Positions 10,669 to 21,249 of a stretch of 64,000 nucleotides of DNA are shown here, one piece after another (the stretch's first letter is position 1; each line of letters begins with the position of its first letter). The translations under genes were made by a program, and so were the position numbers. Source of the DNA: Athripsodes cinereus (taxonomy: Eukaryota; Arthropoda; Insecta; Trichoptera; Leptoceridae). The DNA lies in NCBI GenBank assembly GCA_947579605.1, contig OX388327.1, positions 7,365,122 through 7,429,121 on the forward strand. The letters run 5' to 3'. Under the pieces are notes generated by a model that had not been told where the DNA came from, did not search any database, and worked only from the letters and a program-made list of their open reading frames with translations.

Positions 10669-11565
10669 ATTGATTTATTAATTTGCTGATGTGATTATTT
10701 TTTTGTTTTTTTTTTGTAAGATGTATTAATTGGTTTTTTTTAATATTTTTTAACGCAGCACGATACAGGGCAACCTAGTGAGGCTGCTGCAACTTAATAA
10801 TTGTAGCCAATTGGTGATATATTGTCTCAACGGTACATGATATTGATTGAATAAAGTATTTCAGTAGTGTATATTTCCTTATTTTTCAATTGATTGTTCT
10901 ACTTTCTTAATTTTTATCACTGAATAAATTCAGGATGGGTAGCGTGCCTCATCGTTGGGACACTCATAAATTATTTTTAAAATAAATTAAATTTTAAATT
11001 ATTTTATCTATTTATCTTTTCCATCACGCCATATCCCACAAGTGGGGTAGCCATCAGTATTGTCACTGCATGTTATGAATATAATATATAGACACTTTGT
11101 GCAATGAAAAATAATTCCTACATTTAGGATAGGTGGCAGACCTCATCAGTGCTGAATTAAAGACGTCATTATGTCTTTTAGTTGAGTAGTACTTGATGAG
11201 TAGGTACGAAATACAAATCTCTTCCAACAATAGTTATTACATAAGTTGGTTAAAACCTTGGTTACGATTTCTTTGTCGGTATTGAACCAAAAGACATCAG
11301 CAAGAATAAATACATACCTTTATACATAGATATTTACGTGTTTCTAGCTTTAAATAGTATAAGCACAATATTTTTGTAAACATGTCTAACAAGACAACAC
11401 GTTTTCATACTGATAATGTTATGCAACAATGTATCAAACTACACCATTCTTAAACGATAAAAATATATGTTTTATTGTTTTGTGCTACCGCTACTACATA
11501 AGTACCTACTTCTATTACTACAATACCTACCACCATGGCATTTTATCATTCAAGTGGGGTACAAC
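10669..11565. other. AT-rich gap with a T1 copy
   Basis: 11020-11170 is an antisense T1 copy (CCATCACGCCATATCCCACA, GTGGGGTAGCCATCAG, then GGATAGGTGGCAGACCTCAT). The rest is AT-rich and unassigned. Confidence 0.55.
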
Positions 11566-11912
11566 GGTCTTCTGCTCTCGGGTATACCCTGCAGAATACC
11601 TTTAGTCAAGCTTTCTTCTCCGGATCTAATGACGTGGCTTTTTGGCTAATCCATGTCAATCTTCGGGATCTGTACGGTTACTCTTGACAAAATCTTAACA
11701 CGATCTAAATCTTAATCATACGACGCGCGAAGTGACTATTAGTCAAAAATACGTGCATACCAATTTCGCGGCAGCGATAGCCCGGTATTTTTGACCATGG
11801 TCCCTTCGCGCGTCGTATGATTAAGATCAAGACTAGATTAAGGTAGTATTAAGATTGTGTCAAAATTAACCCTGTTCTGATCTCTCTTGTGAATTAAGAT
11901 TGGTTTGTTGTG
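11566..11912 (+). repeat. Unnamed repeat split by the second P1 MITE
   Basis: CTCGGGTATACCCTGCAGAA, GGATCTAATGACGTGG and AATCCATGTCAATCTTCGGG, then after the MITE TGATCTCTCTTGTGA, match 17640-17705 and 17995-18070, where the sequence ATCTTCGGATCTGATCTCAC is uninterrupted. The 18 kb copy therefore serves as an empty-site relative. The repeat's own class is unknown; 15.57-15.61 kb (GATCCCACGACGTGGTCAAT) is another piece. Confidence 0.65.
11673..11876. mobile_element. Foldback MITE (P1 family), copy 2
   Basis: The left arm TACGGTTACTCTTGACAAAA and right arm (reverse complement CAGGGTTAATTTTGACACAA) flank a palindromic body sharing ATCATACGACGCGCGAAG with copy 1 at 3401. CTG occurs on both sides (11670-11672 and 11877-11879), consistent with a 3-bp CWG target duplication like the CAG at copy 1. 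It is more diverged than copy 1. Confidence 0.75.
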
Positions 11913-11990
11913 GAGCGAATTAATTTTCTTTTATACATAAATGTACCTACTTACTAAGGAAAGTAATTTGATACTCAATTAGGTATTGTA

Positions 11991-12163
11991 CACTTAGAAA
12001 AATACTAACGAAATTTCATAACGAATCATTTGGTACGTAGGTACTATCAGATTAGAACCAGAAATAGTACAAACGATTCATTTGTACGAATCTATAATAT
12101 TAACCAATCTGATAGTACGTACCAATGATTCGTTGTGAAATTTCGTCAGTATTTTTATCAGTG
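11991..12163. mobile_element. Mariner-type MITE
   Basis: A 173-bp inverted-repeat element flanked by TA on both sides (11989-11990, 12164-12165). Left end CACTTAGAAAAATACTAACG; right end reverse complement CACTGATAAAAATACTGACG. Both continue through GAAATTTC and GAATCATT. TA target sites and CACTG-like ends point to the Tc1/mariner superfamily. It has no coding capacity. Confidence 0.8.
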
Positions 12164-12616
12164 TATCAAAAAATAATAAATATTTTAGGATTGACTTGTT
12201 ACATTAGGTGAATGATTTTTGTGTTTTTTTTGCTTCATTTATTGTTGCATAACACCACAAAACTTGAATGTTTGTATGACTCACCTCACGTATCATATAA
12301 TATATAGGTATGTAAATACATGCAGACGAAAGATATAAAATAAAATAAATTTAATTATAATTAAGATATAACATAATATTATAAATGTAATTTAAATATT
12401 ATTATCATTATTGTCTTTAAGAAAAGATTTTTATCATGTTCTACGAAATATCAGCTGTGATTGTTAAGGCACTAGTGTAACTAACCCGATGACAAAAGGA
12501 CTTTTTTTTTAAATCATTAACGAATCTATCAATCCTGTATCAGTAGCGAACTCTCCATACATGCAAAAAAACGACGCATATCCTACAAAATTAATGTCAT
12601 GGATACGACGATATGG
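12164..12616. other. AT-rich gap
   Basis: AT-rich with ATAATATT-like runs; nothing recognised. Confidence 0.5.
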
Positions 12617-12832
12617 CCTTATTTATTTATTTTTCCTGTCGAAACCCAGAAAACCATTCAAACTATCTCCAGTACTGTGCAAAATGCACAGCACGTGGAG
12701 ATGCGTCAAAAATATCTTCCATAGTGCATGTGGCAGGGCACGACGGACACTCTAACAAGTGTAGCATGGTATGTGCTGCACCGCAGTCACACGCTTCAGT
12801 CGGTTCAGAGTTTTCCATGTCCTTATAGTCTA
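12617..12832 (-). pseudogene. LINE C-terminal fragment (CDCGAA..HLLECP type)
   Basis: Minus-strand translation gives ACDCGAAHTMLHLLECPSC, TCTMEDIFDASPRAVHFAQYW, then a stop. The better copy at 40030-40284 shows this is the extreme C-terminus of a LINE protein with a Cys/His-rich CDCG...H..ECP motif. Here an in-frame TAG and a frame disturbance follow QYWR. The 3' end is an AAATAAATAAAT tail near 12617-12630. Confidence 0.75.
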
Positions 12833-13284
12833 GTTTGCCTTAAAAATAATACAAATATTTTTTAAAAAGTACAAAATATTATTTTACTCGGACCGACATA
12901 CAAATAAACAAATAATAAAAATACATTATCGAGATATTTCGACAACTCACTTTATTTACCTATTCACAAATCAATGCAAAAACTTGTTTGAAACTACCGA
13001 GAAAACGGTTTTTGTTGTTTTTGTTTTAAGTTCAAATAAAAATATAATTATAAACATTTCTGTTAACCTTACACCAGTCACAAGTGACGTACTGATAAAT
13101 AAGTAGTAGTTACGGGCTCATGCCCAGTTAGGTAGGTTTTTATGACTTATATTTTTAAAACTGTTGTACAATTAATGAAAGAATAAATAAATAAATAAAT
13201 AAATAAGTTATACATGAAATGTATAAGAAAAGATATATGGAGCTAGATATAAAAACCCTTAAATTAAATCCTTTTTCTTTATAG

Positions 13285-13612
13285 CTCTCTACCACGGTAT
13301 TAAGATACCACAGAGCTTTGTCCCATTGACTCGACCACTAGAAGACCTATACGCTCTTCGGAACTGGCCGTGAATAGACTTGCTGAGCCCAATAGAGCCG
13401 GTAAGTCTAACTTCTATGAGAGGGCCTTTGGTGTTGTTGGACCGGTTATGTGGAATCGCCTACCGGTGCTGCTGAGAGATAGTCAGACTGTCACCGGCTT
13501 CAGAAGCAAATTAAAAATTAAACTCTTTACTGACGCCCTTGAGACGGTCTGGGGACTGTTAAACGGTGTCAAAAATAAAATCATCCAAAATCATCATCAT
13601 CACAACTAGAGT
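13285..13612 (+). pseudogene. LINE reverse transcriptase C-terminus (Jockey/CR1 group)
   Basis: The frame at 13370-13609 contains NRAGKSNFYERAFGVVGPV, MWNRLPVLLRDSQTV and FRSKLKIKLF. This is the typical R-.-.-FF-...-WN-LP-...-F...LK pattern at the end of many LINE reverse transcriptases. Upstream sequence from 13285 (GCTCTCTACCACGG, GACTCGACCACTAGAAGACC) is shared with a second copy at 49855-50098, where deletions break the frame. The tail is ATC-rich. Confidence 0.75.
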
Positions 13613-13637
13613 AACCAAAAAACTAACTGCGTGTAGG

Positions 13638-13790
13638 TATTATTATATTTATTTATTTTATTTTTCAATTGGTTACAATGTTACAAAATAAAACAGTGTC
13701 ATATAAATATCAGTTATACAATTCAATGTACAGAGAGCGAGTTTATCGCTAAGATGCGATGTCTTCCAACTAACCCGGTTATTAAAATTA
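13638..13790 (-). repeat. L3: LINE-like 3' end with AATA tail
   Basis: On the + strand TTATTTATTTTATTTTTCAA is followed by CAATTCAATGTACAGAGAGC, GAGTTTATCGCTAAGATGCG and TCTTCCAACTAACCCGG. The same order occurs at about 21800, 22498, 32880, 37018, 48777, 49038 and 52345, and reversed at 37500. Read on the minus strand it is a 3' end with an AAATAAATA tail, as in a non-LTR retrotransposon. No coding part is present. Confidence 0.7.
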
Positions 13791-13844
13791 AAACAACAAA
13801 AAAAAACACATAGATACATATATACAAATACTACTACTACACCA

Positions 13845-14453
13845 TCACGGCTTATCCCACAAGTGGGGTAGCCAGCAGACCAGCTGCATGTAATAAACAT
13901 GCAAGCCGTCTTTATTATATAAATAAATGACTTATAATCGAATTTCCATCCGTAATGCATACAAAAAAACGCAATGGATTAATTATCAAGGATTCTCAAA
14001 AAAATACAGAAAAATATGGAAGGCGATGGAGATTCGACAGCTAATAAAGCGAAGATTCAATTTAATTTATCAGGACACAAATCTAGGGCATGAACAAAAA
14101 TCTAGTAGGTACCTATATATAAAAAAAATAATGTCAAAAAATTTCAAGGGTGGTCCCATATCTCACAAAATCATTGAGAGCAATGAAATATTAATTTGTA
14201 TTAATTAAGATTTTATTTCAAACTATCTAATGATTATATCAAAAATGATGTTATCATCCTTTTTCATCTAGGCTACCGAATTAATAAGCAGTGAAGTTCT
14301 TTCCTAATATGAGGTCTCTGGGGAATAATGAACAACACGCCCATTAACATATTTATCGCAATCCTTAAATATTTGGTCACATTCCTGAATAACAGACTAA
14401 CATGGTTGGAGTTCATAGTACCTACTATTTTATTTTTTAAGAAAAGATATACC
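13845..14453. other. T1 fragment and unassigned AT-rich sequence
   Basis: 13845-13920 is an antisense T1 start (CCATCACGGCTTATCCCAC, GTGGGGTAGCCAGCAGACC, ATAAACATGCAAGCCGTC). The open frame at 13927-14208 (93 aa, Lys/Ile-rich) follows immediately and matches nothing I know; I treat it as chance. The remainder is AT-rich. Confidence 0.5.
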
Positions 14454-14549
14454 TATCTGGGTTTTGTTTGTTATAAACCCAAATACAACCTTATACACCT
14501 TTCACAGATTAAGGTTGTATTTGGGTTTATAACAAACAAAACCCAGATA
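14454..14549. repeat. Perfect hairpin made from an S1 SINE tail
   Basis: A 40-bp left arm (14454-14493) and a 40-bp right arm (14510-14549) are exact reverse complements around a 16-nt loop (TACACCTTTCACAGAT). The arm is the S1 tail. Both arms carry the same private TTTG insertion (GTTTTGTTTGTTATAAAC, against GTTTTGTTATAAAC in other S1 copies). The second arm was therefore copied from the first. Confidence 0.9.
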
Positions 14550-14607
14550 TGCGATATTAAAATGCGATAATTTTCTATTAATAATTTATTATTTATATAC
14601 TACTGTA

Positions 14608-14760
14608 CAGTCACGGTATATCCCTCAAGTAAGGTAACCAGCAAGTCAACTGCATGCAATAAACATGCAAGCTCTCCTCCCCGTGTCAACATAAACTAGG
14701 ATATTCAGAATGGTTGACAAACCTCATTAAACATTTTAACAATTGTAAAAAAATCATTAA
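14608..14760 (-). repeat. T1 repeat, 3' half
   Basis: CAGTCACGGTATATCCCTCA, GTAACCAGCAAGTCAACTGC, TGCAATAAACATGCAAGC and AGAATGGTTGACAAACCTCA follow T1 order on the antisense strand. The inner half beyond about 14760 is lost. Confidence 0.7.
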
Positions 14761-14804
14761 AATTAAACAACCGTATTTTTTCAATAATAATAATAATAAT
14801 TTAT

Positions 14805-15060
14805 CCCGTGGAGCACCCGGTAAAGAATTGGTCTCCCACTCTTCTGCGTAAGTTTTCGAGTGTCCTGTAAAAGGCAGGTGTTCGAAAAAATTAAGACATT
14901 ATACATCTTAAATTCAGCGATGAGGTTTGCCACCCATCCTGAATGTCTTGATTTTATATTGGCACGAAGAGGACAGTTTGCATGTTTCTTACATGCAGCT
15001 GATCTGCTGGCTACCCCACTTGTGGGATATGCCGTGATGGTATAGTAGTAGTAGTAGTAA
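14805..15060 (+). repeat. T1 repeat, best complete sense copy
   Basis: This copy gives the T1 order from 5' to 3': CCGTGGAGCACCCGGTAAAG; TTGGTCTCCCACTCTTCTG; GTTTTCGAGTGTCCTGTAAA; AGGCAGGTGTTCG; TTCAGCGATGAGGTTTGCCA; CCATCCTGAATGTCTTG; TTGGCACGAAGAGGACAG; GCATGTTTCTTACATGCAGC; GCTGGCTACCCCACTTGTGG; GATATGCCGTGATGGTATAG; then a TAG tail. A short stop-poor frame crosses it but is not conserved between copies. No convincing pol III A/B box pair is seen. The simple tail indicates retroposition. Confidence 0.85.
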
Positions 15061-15224
15061 TAATAATTCCTAGTAATAATTTTTAGATGCGCCGTTTTGT
15101 GTAAAAACTACCGCAAGGGCCCATTTAAGAATCATATCACCTCCTGAACAAAAGGGTCCTTATTCCATGCCTTGAGCACCTCCACACCACCACCCACAAT
15201 AAGAAACATTTACTGTGTACCAAA

Positions 15225-15550
15225 ATTAATTCTGCTGACTACCTCACTTGTGAGATTTGCCGTGATAGTATAGAAATAGTAGTATAGTACTCCGTATGGT
15301 CTTCAGCAATGAAAAATTCTCCCACTCTTTTCCGTAGACTTTAGAGTTTCTGTAGCTTTTCGAATGTACTTTAAAAAGCAGGTGGTCAGGAAATACATTT
15401 TTTGAAATCATTTGACATTTTCAATTCTGCTATGAGGCCACCCATCCTGAATGTCTTATTTTTTGTTAGCACGTAGAAGACAACTGCATACTTAAAACAT
15501 GTTGTTAATCTGCTGGCTACCCCGTGAGATATTCCGTGATGGTATAGAGA
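15225..15550 (+). repeat. Two tandemly placed T1 copies
   Basis: 15225-15285 is the 3' end of one copy (GCTGACTACCTCACTTGTG, GATTTGCCGTGATAGTATAG). 15292-15550 is a second, nearly full copy (AAAATTCTCCCACTCTTTTC to ATTCCGTGATGGTATAGAG). Both are diverged. Confidence 0.7.
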
Positions 15551-16946
15551 CAGATAGTGTCTATTTGATTCTTCATCCGGATCCCACGACGTGGTCAATC
15601 TTCTAGATTCTCTTCTAGATTCTTCTAGATTCTTCGCGTGTAAAAAAAAAAATTTATTCGGCGCCGTTTAGTGGAGCATCCATCTCAAGGGTACCGTACG
15701 TGATAGAAAGAAAGAATCTGAGAACGAATAATGTCGTCAAGATTTTTTTCCACGCTGTCTACCCCACTATGGACATCTGCAATATGACTATTAGTTGGAT
15801 AAATCAATTAGATAGACTGTACCAACAAAGACACAAAAGGATCAAGAAGATATTATTTCTCCTTGCCGACAAAGCGGTGCATCCTCGCAGCGCCGATGCG
15901 AGGATAGATTCCAGAAAAGATTTGTTATGGAGTCATGTTTGTGAAATATTATCACCACTCATAAAAATGAAGGATTCATTTTATGGGAATATTAAGGTGG
16001 AGTGAAAATATGTTCATATTTTTTTTTAAATACAAATACCTAGAGCTGTAGGTACAAAACTCTTTTAAAGTATAATCTTACAAATATATCGTTTTTTTCT
16101 GCACAATAATATAGTATTATAAACATGCCACAGAGGCCTGAGTCAATAACACACTTTCGCGTCACGATCCCGCTCCGTTAGCGTTCGGGTGCAGACAAAG
16201 ATTTTTTTCTGGCCTTTAATCTCAGTAGGCACGTTGACCATCGACAAAATGGTTGTAAGAAATAACGTAATAGGTAAGGTTATGAAAATTCATGTTAAAT
16301 CACTTGAATAAAACATAAAAAAAAACATTTTCATTGATTAACTTTCACCGTTTTTTTAATAATTAATGTTTAAGATTAATCAATTTTTGGATTTTTGTTT
16401 TATTATACTTGATGTTTATTTTAAATCGACAATACACACATTCGTTCCCACTGCATATTATGACGTATAACTGTCATTTGATTTACAGGTTTTTTTTAAC
16501 TCGATATAAAAAAATGTCTTCAGAAGTAAATAGATGACTCTTTTCAATGTCAAAGTGATTTAATATGACTTTAGTAAAATTTTATATTTATTCAAAAAAA
16601 GAATCATATTGTTCCCTCCATCCTAAAAACGTCACAATATCACGTTCACAGTATTATTATTATTATTATTATAAGTATCACTGTTTCTTACATTGATAAA
16701 CCCATCTTCAGGAATCAGTTGGTATGTATGTAAGTAAGTAGTGGTTGCCGTACTGGCTACCGATACTGATCTTAGAGCGTGACTCACAATAATGTGCAAT
16801 GAAATATTATTACCCATAATAAAATAAATACAAATACAATTAAACCTAGTCACAAATAAGGGATAGTTACTGCTAACCCAAATGTTAGCCTGGACTAAAT
16901 ACTCAAACAGGTAATTCCATTATTTCAACTTTGGAACTATATTAAA
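15551..16946. other. Unassigned region with a repeat G scrap
   Basis: 15600-15640 repeats TTCTAGATTCT two to three times. 15655-15705 (TCGGCGCCGTTTAGTGGAGC, ATCTCAAGGGTACC) reads APFSGASISRV and resembles repeat G at 4.59 kb. The following 101-aa frame (15700-16005) has no family I recognise; it has a moderate charged composition and no start context I can defend. Sequence to 16946 is AT-rich except for a GC-richer patch at 16135-16200. Confidence 0.45.
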
Positions 16947-17303
16947 TCTAATATATAATATTTTCGTGTCACGGTGTTTGTTATCATATTCCTACGAAAC
17001 GGCTGGACCGATTTTAATGAAATTTTGTGTGCTTAGGTCTGAGAATCGGCCGACATCTATTTTTCATACCCTTAAAAGTTAAGGGTGGTCCACCCCGATT
17101 TTATTTAGTTTTTGGACAAAAAAAATATTTTTATTTTTTTATGGTGAGGCATTAAAAAATACATACAGCCCTAAATTTTCTCCCTTCTACCATCAACCCC
17201 TTTAATAGCGATATTAATAATTCAATCAATTTCAACTCCGGTCGATACATAATGGCAAATAAATAATTGTATGGCAAAACAACGTTGGCCGGGTCAGAGC
17301 TAG
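16947..17303 (+). mobile_element. Non-autonomous Helitron-like element
   Basis: It starts TCTAATATATAATATTTTCG, has TCCTACGAAACGGCTGGACC and GAGAATCGGCCGACATCT, and ends GGCCGGGTCAGAGCTAG. A TC start, a CTAG end and insertion between A and T (A before, T after) fit Helitrons. The internal words match, from memory, a common insect Helitron family. No RepHel protein is encoded and no clear 3' hairpin was resolved. Confidence 0.7.
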
Positions 17304-17324
17304 TTATCTTATAAAATGATTTCA

Positions 17325-17470
17325 TTCATAGCATCACAGCACCTACCACCAGTGGGTAGCCAGCAGACAAATTTCATCTAATAAACATGCAGATTCTCTT
17401 CTCTGTGATAATAAAAAAATAAGGCTTTCAGGATGGCTGACATGCATCATCGTTGAAGGGCGAGATGATG
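17325..17470 (-). repeat. T1 repeat, 3' half
   Basis: CAGCACCTACCACCAGTGGG, TAGCCAGCAGACAAAT, TAATAAACATGCAGATTC and TTTCAGGATGGCTGACATGC follow T1 order in antisense. Confidence 0.65.
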
Positions 17471-18689
17471 ATATAAAATTTACTTACCTCCGATGACCGA
17501 ACAGCCCTTGCAGGACCTTTACCTCCAAAACAATAGATCTCCAAGTATTTATATCTTGAGCAATGGAATACCAGTCGTCTTAAGCATTTAGCTCTTCTAG
17601 ATCTCGGTTGATGTTATCTTACAATCTTTGTCTTGGTCTGCCTAACAATCTTCTGCCCTCGGGTATACCCTAAAGAATACCTTTAGTCGATCTTTTTTTC
17701 TTCGGATCTATTGTATACCTACTGTGTAAGTTACAATATTGTAGGTTCTTTGAAATTACGAAAACTGATATTATATTAACACAAATATATATTTAAATAA
17801 TCGTCCTGATTACAATTGTCGAATACAACAGTCAAAACCCAGTGCAAGTCAAGGCCGTATCTATAATGAGCCCCGTTCCCTATAGGAAGCTAACCTATAT
17901 AGACAATAGAGTATTGCTACTCACACATTATCACCTGTCTAACTTGTAAACAAGTCCAAGGTACAACTTAAAAGTGCAGTGTACAAAGTCCATATACTAC
18001 AGGATCTAACGACGTGGCTAATCCATGCCAATCTTCGGATCTGATCTCACTTGTGATTGTGATGTATGTTTGGTTAGATGATGATTTGTTAATAAAAAAT
18101 AAATAGGTTTTGAGTTAACCAGGGTTAACAATGTATTTTATTTAATCGTTGTAAACATTAGTTAAGCCAAGTTAGCCGAATCCGTGTGTTAAAGGTTTAA
18201 CCCTTTAAGTACCTACATACATTTTACTCTGTCTGTGAGAGAATGCACTGTTTCAAACAAATACTCAAATAATACACATCGTCAAATTTATTATCATGTA
18301 ACATTTATATTTCAAAACTAATCTAATATCTTAATCATTATTTCAATTATTGTCAAATGTATCTACTTTGAGGACATGTTAAAATTTTAATATCATATGA
18401 AAGAATATTATTGTCTTACTTGTGTTCCCAAACGTCTCCTTCTTTGCCTTTACCGATGATATTTTTTCGATAGACTTCTTCAACAGCCACTTAAGATCCG
18501 TCTTTGGATATTTGTCTCCCCTTTTTCTGTTTTAGATTCGCTGCAACTATTTTTTCCAACGCTCTTTACGTGGATTATATTTCAAACTTTTATGCGAAAA
18601 TTAAAAGGTTCGAATCTTACTATCGATGTGTAGAGATTCACAATCAAAAGCGTAAATATTTATTAAATATAAAAATGACAAAAAATATG
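17471..18689. other. Unassigned; holds relatives of the 11.57 kb repeat
   Basis: 17640-17705 (CCCTCGGGTATACCCTAAAG) and 17995-18070 (GGATCTAACGACGTGGCTAA, ATCTTCGGATCTGATCTCAC) are the uninterrupted relatives of 11566-11912. The rest is AT-rich. A 63-aa frame at 18504-18695 is not recognised. Confidence 0.5.
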
Positions 18690-18815
18690 TGTTGAAATAA
18701 CTTTATTTCTCGGATATTTCAGGAGTCCAAGAACTCCTATTTATCCGTTTAGTTGACAATTTCTTTATCCTTTCAACTCTCTCTAGTCTGTTAGTACCAC
18801 TATGCCAGTGTTGGC
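18690..18815 (-). repeat. Repeat G, 3' UTR fragment
   Basis: TTGAAATAACTTTATTTCTC, CAGGAGTCCAAGAACTCCTA, TTATCCGTTTAGT and CTATGCCAGTGTTGGCAT match in reverse the 3' part of repeat G at 4828-4955. The coding part is absent. Confidence 0.75.
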
Positions 18816-18854
18816 ATAATAATATACAAAAAAAACATATGTCTAAAATGAGTT

Positions 18855-18992
18855 GAGTTCATCGGTATCCAGGAGGTAGATTCTCGGCCTCGTCCACAAG
18901 AGGTGCTTGGTTTGATCCCAGGTGCCGGCAAACTCACCTTTATTGACAAAAACTTTTAGCTTACTGTAAAAGGTAAAATATCCAGATGCATA
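18855..18992 (+). repeat. S1 tRNA-derived SINE, diverged
   Basis: GAGTTCATCGGTATCCAGGA, a B-box-like GGTTTGATCCC, AGGTGCCGGCAAACTCACC and a short tail ending CCAGATGCAT. It lies directly after repeat G. Confidence 0.75.
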
Positions 18993-21249
18993 TTTGAAAA
19001 AAAAATATCAAGCATTCTCTTAACATGACTCAATCAAGACAAGTATTAAGTATACAATTTTAAATTTAATTTGATCTTATTATATAAATAAATGATATCT
19101 TCCACTCAAGCAGATCAAAATATCATATTTTCATTATCACACATTCACATCTAAAGGAATTCTACGAAAAAGCAATTAAAATTAAAAAAATAATTTTACA
19201 TGACTTATTTAGACCACCCTAATAAAGGTAATTTTTAACCCTTTCAAACCCAGCGACATTCATCATTACACTGAGGTTAAATTAGATTTTGACATGAGAT
19301 AATAATAATATAAATATAGACAGAATATCATGTTATTACTTTATAGTATTTTCATAGTCAGCTTGCATTCTGCGTACGAAGTAATGTTAACGCTGATTTT
19401 CGGACATCGAAAACAAAAATTATTCATCGACGTCAATACAATAGTATGCAGAAAAAGTGAATAATTATTCTGAATACCTACGAAATACTTCATCATGCAT
19501 AAAAATATATGTATATTCTTTTCTTAATGGGATATAATTTATCAAAATATTTCATTTTGTGCACATTATGTACGAGTATGTATTGAAAAAAGTGATTACA
19601 AGGATAGTAACAAAAAATTTCAAAAAAAAACTTATATTTCACAAATTTTAATACAACATTAACAGTTAATTGTTCCTTCATAAGCCACGTGACAATCAAC
19701 ACCTAGAATAAAATGAATACCACGGTATATAAAAATGGTCTAGGTTGGTCTCAGAAATAAATGACTCACGGTATTGGAAAGACGGGCAAGAATGACACTA
19801 AAAAAAGATGGAAGACAATGGAAGATTTCTACATCGAGCAATAGCTGAAAAAAAATGATTTTTTCTCAGTACACAAAATGCTTTATTGGTTCGAGCTACT
19901 TTTTATTTTTTCACGATTGTGAATATTGACTATATCCAAAATGCCAATTTTGAAGAACTGCATTATTTATTGGTTTCCTTTTTTAATGTAACCAACAGAA
20001 ATATTCATCGCTTTATCGATACTTCAAGTGGCAATCGCATTCCCTACGCGTACTCATCTTACGTAAGTGACTCGTACATGACATATAGAGATGTAATTTA
20101 TGATTTAATAAGAGTTCTGTTGATAAAATCTAAAAGATTCTATATAGAGGACATATTACGATACTGTATGTAACTAACAATAATATGTAATAATTCATTC
20201 ACATTATTATCATTGTTTTTTATTATAACAAAAATATACCTACTTACATAATTGTGTACGTGTGCAAAGTAAACCGTCGGGTCTGAACGGGTTAAACAGT
20301 CATAGGATTAATTTTACAGTTTGAAACAGAAATTGGTAGGATTGGTGAACGTACCATGGGTAAAGTGCACTTAAACCAGTCTAAGCCGATTCGAAAGCAT
20401 CGAAGCACTTTTCCTATTTTCGACTAGCAAATTGCAGAAAAGGTTATGTTGAGTTATATTCTTAATACCTACCTATGTTCACTAACGCAGGTATGAAAAA
20501 TCCAATAAAATGCGAAAGCCACGTTTGACAGTCAGAATAGTTCTCCTTCCAAAAAGGGTAAATGCTCATATACCTTCACAGTGTTCCGCGAAGTTCTCCA
20601 CAAAGAATAAGTCTCCCACTTTTTTCTGTACGTTTTCGAGTGTCCTGTTTTTTCAAGTATTCGTAAAACATCATGCATGAGACATTTGATTTAGTTACTA
20701 CATAGGCACCCTCTTAAGCAGATACCCCCTTTGGAGAATCTTAGTTTTTTATTAATTTTAAGAAAAAAAAGCAATGCTTTTCAAATTAAAAAAAAAACTT
20801 CTCAATCTGGTACACTTTTCGTCTATGTTATCAAAATACCTATTCGTTAGTATCGACTTAATATTAAATTAAGCGCAAACTTTGAAAATGTTTTCAAATA
20901 CTAAACAAAACCTACTTATGTTAAAAAAAATGACAATTAAATTAAGGAACCACATTAACTTGATATAAAAATAATTACATTAAAATCTATTCAAAGTTTT
21001 AAAAAAAATATCATATGCTTCGTTAATTCTTGAAGGGGAGTAATAAAATGTATAGAGAGTGAAAGAAAATAAAAAAAAAAATCTGCCAATAATGAATAAG
21101 TACCTACCCTTAAAATATTATTTTTTCAGGGGGTTGGTGTCAAAATCTAGGGTTGATTTTACATAAATTTTCTTATTCTTTAAATATTGATTGAGTGTGA
21201 AATAATTTGTTTGCTTTGTTATTAAATATCAATAAACTAAGCTTTGTTT
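18993..21249. other. Long AT-rich stretch
   Basis: No gene is supported. A 95-aa frame at 19886-20173 is not recognised and its composition is not distinctive. 20575-20700 is a sense T1 5' half (AAGTTCTCCACAAAGAATAA, GTTTTCGAGTGTCCTG). All else is AT-rich. Confidence 0.5.

Noticed and set aside
9844..10689. Long open frames (up to 281 codons) over the octanucleotide array
   Set aside because: All three forward frames read the same octapeptide cycle because the unit length is 8. No start context, no family; product of the simple repeat.
13927..14208. 93-codon Lys/Ile-rich frame
   Set aside because: AT-rich composition and no family; the ATG lies at the edge of a T1 fragment.
15700..16005. 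101-codon frame
   Set aside because: No family recognised and no homologous copy in the window; not enough to call a gene.
19886..20173. 95-codon frame rich in aromatic residues
   Set aside because: No recognisable domain, no splice or promoter context; length is within chance for AT-rich DNA.
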